Shown piece after piece: positions 11,428 through 12,489 of a DNA stretch of 12,489 nucleotides. The stretch covers positions 1 to 12,489 of the forward strand of contig JAEDLK010000034.1 of assembly GCA_016295355.1 (NCBI GenBank), read 5' to 3'. A model generated the notes under the pieces. It saw only the letters and a list, made by a program, of their open reading frames with translations, made no database searches and was not told the DNA's origin. This DNA is from Clostridiaceae bacterium. Its GTDB lineage: Bacteria; Bacillota; Clostridia; Oscillospirales; Acutalibacteraceae. Numbering within the stretch: position 1 is the first letter of the stretch; each line of letters begins with the position of its first letter. The translations under genes were made by a program, and so were the position numbers.

Positions 11428-11823
11428 ATGAGGTTCTTCACCAAACTCTATATCACAACCGATGAAGTTGCAGTTTAGTTCCTGGCAGGCAGTAAGCACC
11501 GAATATCCACCAGCGGAAGGGTCAAGAATCCAGTCGCCTTCTTGGGTGGTTGCTTCAATCAGTGCTTTTTGTAGTTCCAGTGGTTTGGAGTGCGGATGTA
11601 ATTTAGGAGTCTTTTCATCCCACACATCGGGGATGTTATGGACAGTCCATTTGCCTTTTGCTCTAACAGGGCTCTTCTGGCAAACTATAAGATATTCGGA
11701 CTTTCTTCTGGTACGGAAGCCCATACCAATTTTGCACTTGTTCCAAACGACCATATCAACCAGATTAAGGTCCGTATTCTAATGACCTCCTAATATGTGT
11801 TTTACACCTCGGTGGGTGACATA

Positions 11824-12051
11824 TCATCCAGATATGTAAGCGGTTGGACGACCACATACTCCCGCAGTAATCAGCAGTTTTCTGAGTTTTATTCTCGACA
11901 TGGAGAACTCATCTGCAAGCACATTGAGGGACATTTTCCCGTTTTCATCCGCAGTATCTTCCGTCGGATTCAGATACGCATCGGTAACGGCTTCAAGGAC
12001 TTGCTGTGACAATTCTTCCATGTTGTTTTTCTTCTTTTTTGGTCTTGGCAT
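11824..12051 (-). CDS. Truncated helix-turn-helix protein typical of integrative elements
   Basis: A 75-residue product starting MPRPKKKKNNMEELSQQVLE, then TDAYLNPTEDTADENGKMSL and a helix-turn-helix-like segment NVLADEFSMSRIKLRKLLITAGV. From memory, similar proteins in Bacillota conjugative elements continue well beyond LITAGV; here the similarity stops and the frame ends eight residues later. It is probably a 3'-truncated remnant. ATG 12051 has GAGG 5 nt upstream; a GTG at 12057 is a weaker option. After the stop, another frame (ending at a TAA near 11801) stays open across the junction. The basic N-terminus fits nucleic acid binding. The family assignment is by recollection, not a search. 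Confidence 0.55.
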   Translation of the reverse strand: MPRPKKKKNNMEELSQQVLEAVTDAYLNPTEDTADENGKMSLNVLADEFSMSRIKLRKLLITAGVCGRPTAYISG

Positions 12052-12111
12052 ATACACCTCTGTTATTTTCGTTGGTTATTATCGTTTCAATTCAACAACG
12101 ATGGTCTAAAT

Positions 12112-12135
12112 AAAAGCAGCGCAACCTCTGCTTTT
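12112..12135 (-). terminator. Terminator of the nucleotidyltransferase-like gene
   Basis: AAAAGCAG and CTGCTTTT form an 8-bp stem with an 8-base loop (12120-12127); on the minus strand TTTTATTT follows the stem. It lies about 60 nt after the downstream end of the gene ending at 12194. It can also act on plus-strand transcripts. Confidence 0.75.
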
Positions 12136-12193
12136 TATAGTATATCATATGAACGTATTGTTTTCATCTATATTTTGCAAATTATTTGAAATT

Positions 12194-12489
12194 TTATAAT
12201 CCTAAACGCTCGCACATTAGCGTAATGGTGTTTATTTTGTCATCAGACACATCCTTGGCGGTTTTCAATTCTCTGATTGTGCGTTTTGTTTTACCGCCAA
12301 ACAACATTTTACATAATCGCGCGATCCAACAAAACGGCAAGAGAAATGGCAATTTTTTTAATACCGGGTATAGAAATACCATGGTTTTGTATGGCAAGAA
12401 TAACCGTTGCAAAGCATACAACAGGGTACTTTTCGATTTGGATTTTTTTACGGCTATTTTGTTCTGTGATGTGCCATATACACCGCCGC
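12194..12489 (-). CDS. Putative nucleotidyltransferase-family protein, C-terminal part
   Basis: The frame is open to the window edge; 98 codons are visible, so the N-terminus lies beyond 12489. The visible protein begins GVYGTSQNK, has a Lys/Ser-rich stretch, then LQRLFLPYKTMVFLYPVLKK and LPFLLPFCWIARLCKMLFGG, and ends KTKRTIRELKTAK...MCERLGL. This resembles the C-terminal end of the uncharacterised nucleotidyltransferase family (PF14907-like) often found in surface polysaccharide clusters: PYK, a YPxLKKxPxLLPFCW segment and a closing LGL. The hydrophobic part is short and more likely buried than membrane-spanning. No catalytic region is visible, so the call rests on the tail alone. It lies beyond the mobile-element remnants and has its own terminator. 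Confidence 0.5.
   Translation of the reverse strand, partial: GGVYGTSQNKIAVKKSKSKSTLLYALQRLFLPYKTMVFLYPVLKKLPFLLPFCWIARLCKMLFGGKTKRTIRELKTAKDVSDDKINTITLMCERLGL

Larger units (their letters stand above)
11272..11754 (-). pseudogene. DNA methyltransferase remnant (C-terminal part)
   Basis: The frame begins MVVWNKCKIGMGFRTRRKSE and continues with YLIVCQKSP, IPDVWDEK, HPHSKPLELQKALIEATTQ and DPSAGGYSVLTACQ followed by NFIGCDIEFGEE. These match the C-terminal half of DNA methyltransferases carried by phages and conjugative elements; the DPSAGG segment is the S-adenosylmethionine motif. The upstream catalytic (D/N)PP(Y/F) motif is missing. Family-like residues (DLNLVD) continue in frame to about 11778, where a TAG stops them, so the 5' part has been lost. 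There is no ribosome binding site at the Met. Homology fades after FGEE (about 11430). Beyond that the frame runs through a chromosomal terminator hairpin and 32 nt into the antisense of guaA, so the original 3' end has also been lost. It is almost certainly inactive. Confidence 0.78.

Noticed and set aside
11307..12062. TACACCTCTG repeated at 11307-11316 and 12053-12062 (and TACACCTC at 11803-11810), as possible attachment-site repeats flanking the element remnants.
   Set aside because: Only 8-10 bp, not within the guaA 3' coding end, and the reverse complement GAGGTGTA is the ribosome binding site region of the HTH gene in one copy. Chance or translation signal is more likely.
1..12489. CRISPR arrays, tRNA and rRNA genes, intact insertion sequences.
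   Set aside because: No regularly spaced repeats, cloverleaf genes, rRNA segments or transposase motifs were seen on either strand.

Overview
The window looks like chromosomal DNA from a low-to-medium GC member of the Bacillota, most likely a gut-type clostridial lineage. The evidence is AGGAGG-type ribosome binding sites, TTGACA/TATAAT promoters with 16-18 bp spacers, U-tract terminators, a guanine-class purine riboswitch, a LacI-controlled hexuronate operon, and a glutamine synthetase gene followed by an ANTAR regulator. The genus cannot be fixed from the sequence alone.

Layout. (1) Positions 1-1424, minus strand: a purine salvage unit. A consensus promoter reads through a guanine-type riboswitch and a leader terminator into xpt, then through a second terminator at the xpt stop into a BMP-family (PnrA/Med-like) lipoprotein gene cut by the window edge. 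(2) Positions 1484-5710: uxaB-uxaA (tagaturonate reductase, altronate dehydratase; 4-nt overlap) on the minus strand, divergent from a LacI-family regulator on the plus strand. A 16-bp palindrome at the uxaBA transcription start is the likely operator. (3) Positions 5748-7263: purA (minus) with its promoter and a hairpin-rich spacer downstream of it. (4) Positions 7264-7685: a 420-nt stretch without a recognisable gene. It is dense in inverted repeats, some mutually exclusive, and is the best candidate here for an undescribed structured RNA. (5) Positions 7686-9609: glnA followed by an ANTAR-domain gene (minus). The predicted glnA transcript starts with a hairpin whose hexaloop fits the known ANTAR target rule. 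(6) Positions 9631-11342: guaA (plus), divergent from glnA, with a terminator-like leader hairpin that has a duplicated 3' arm. (7) Positions 11388-12489: remnants of a mobile element downstream of guaA (a DNA methyltransferase fragment and a truncated HTH gene), then the C-terminal end of a putative nucleotidyltransferase.

How the genes fit together. Apart from the uronate operon, the core genes concern purines and glutamine nitrogen: Xpt and a probable nucleoside-binding lipoprotein (salvage), PurA (IMP to AMP branch), GuaA (XMP to GMP using glutamine) and GlnA (glutamine synthesis). Three leaders (xpt, glnA, guaA) show alternative RNA structures, so control after transcription initiation appears to be a theme of this locus. 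That theme is an inference; no fold or homology search was run.
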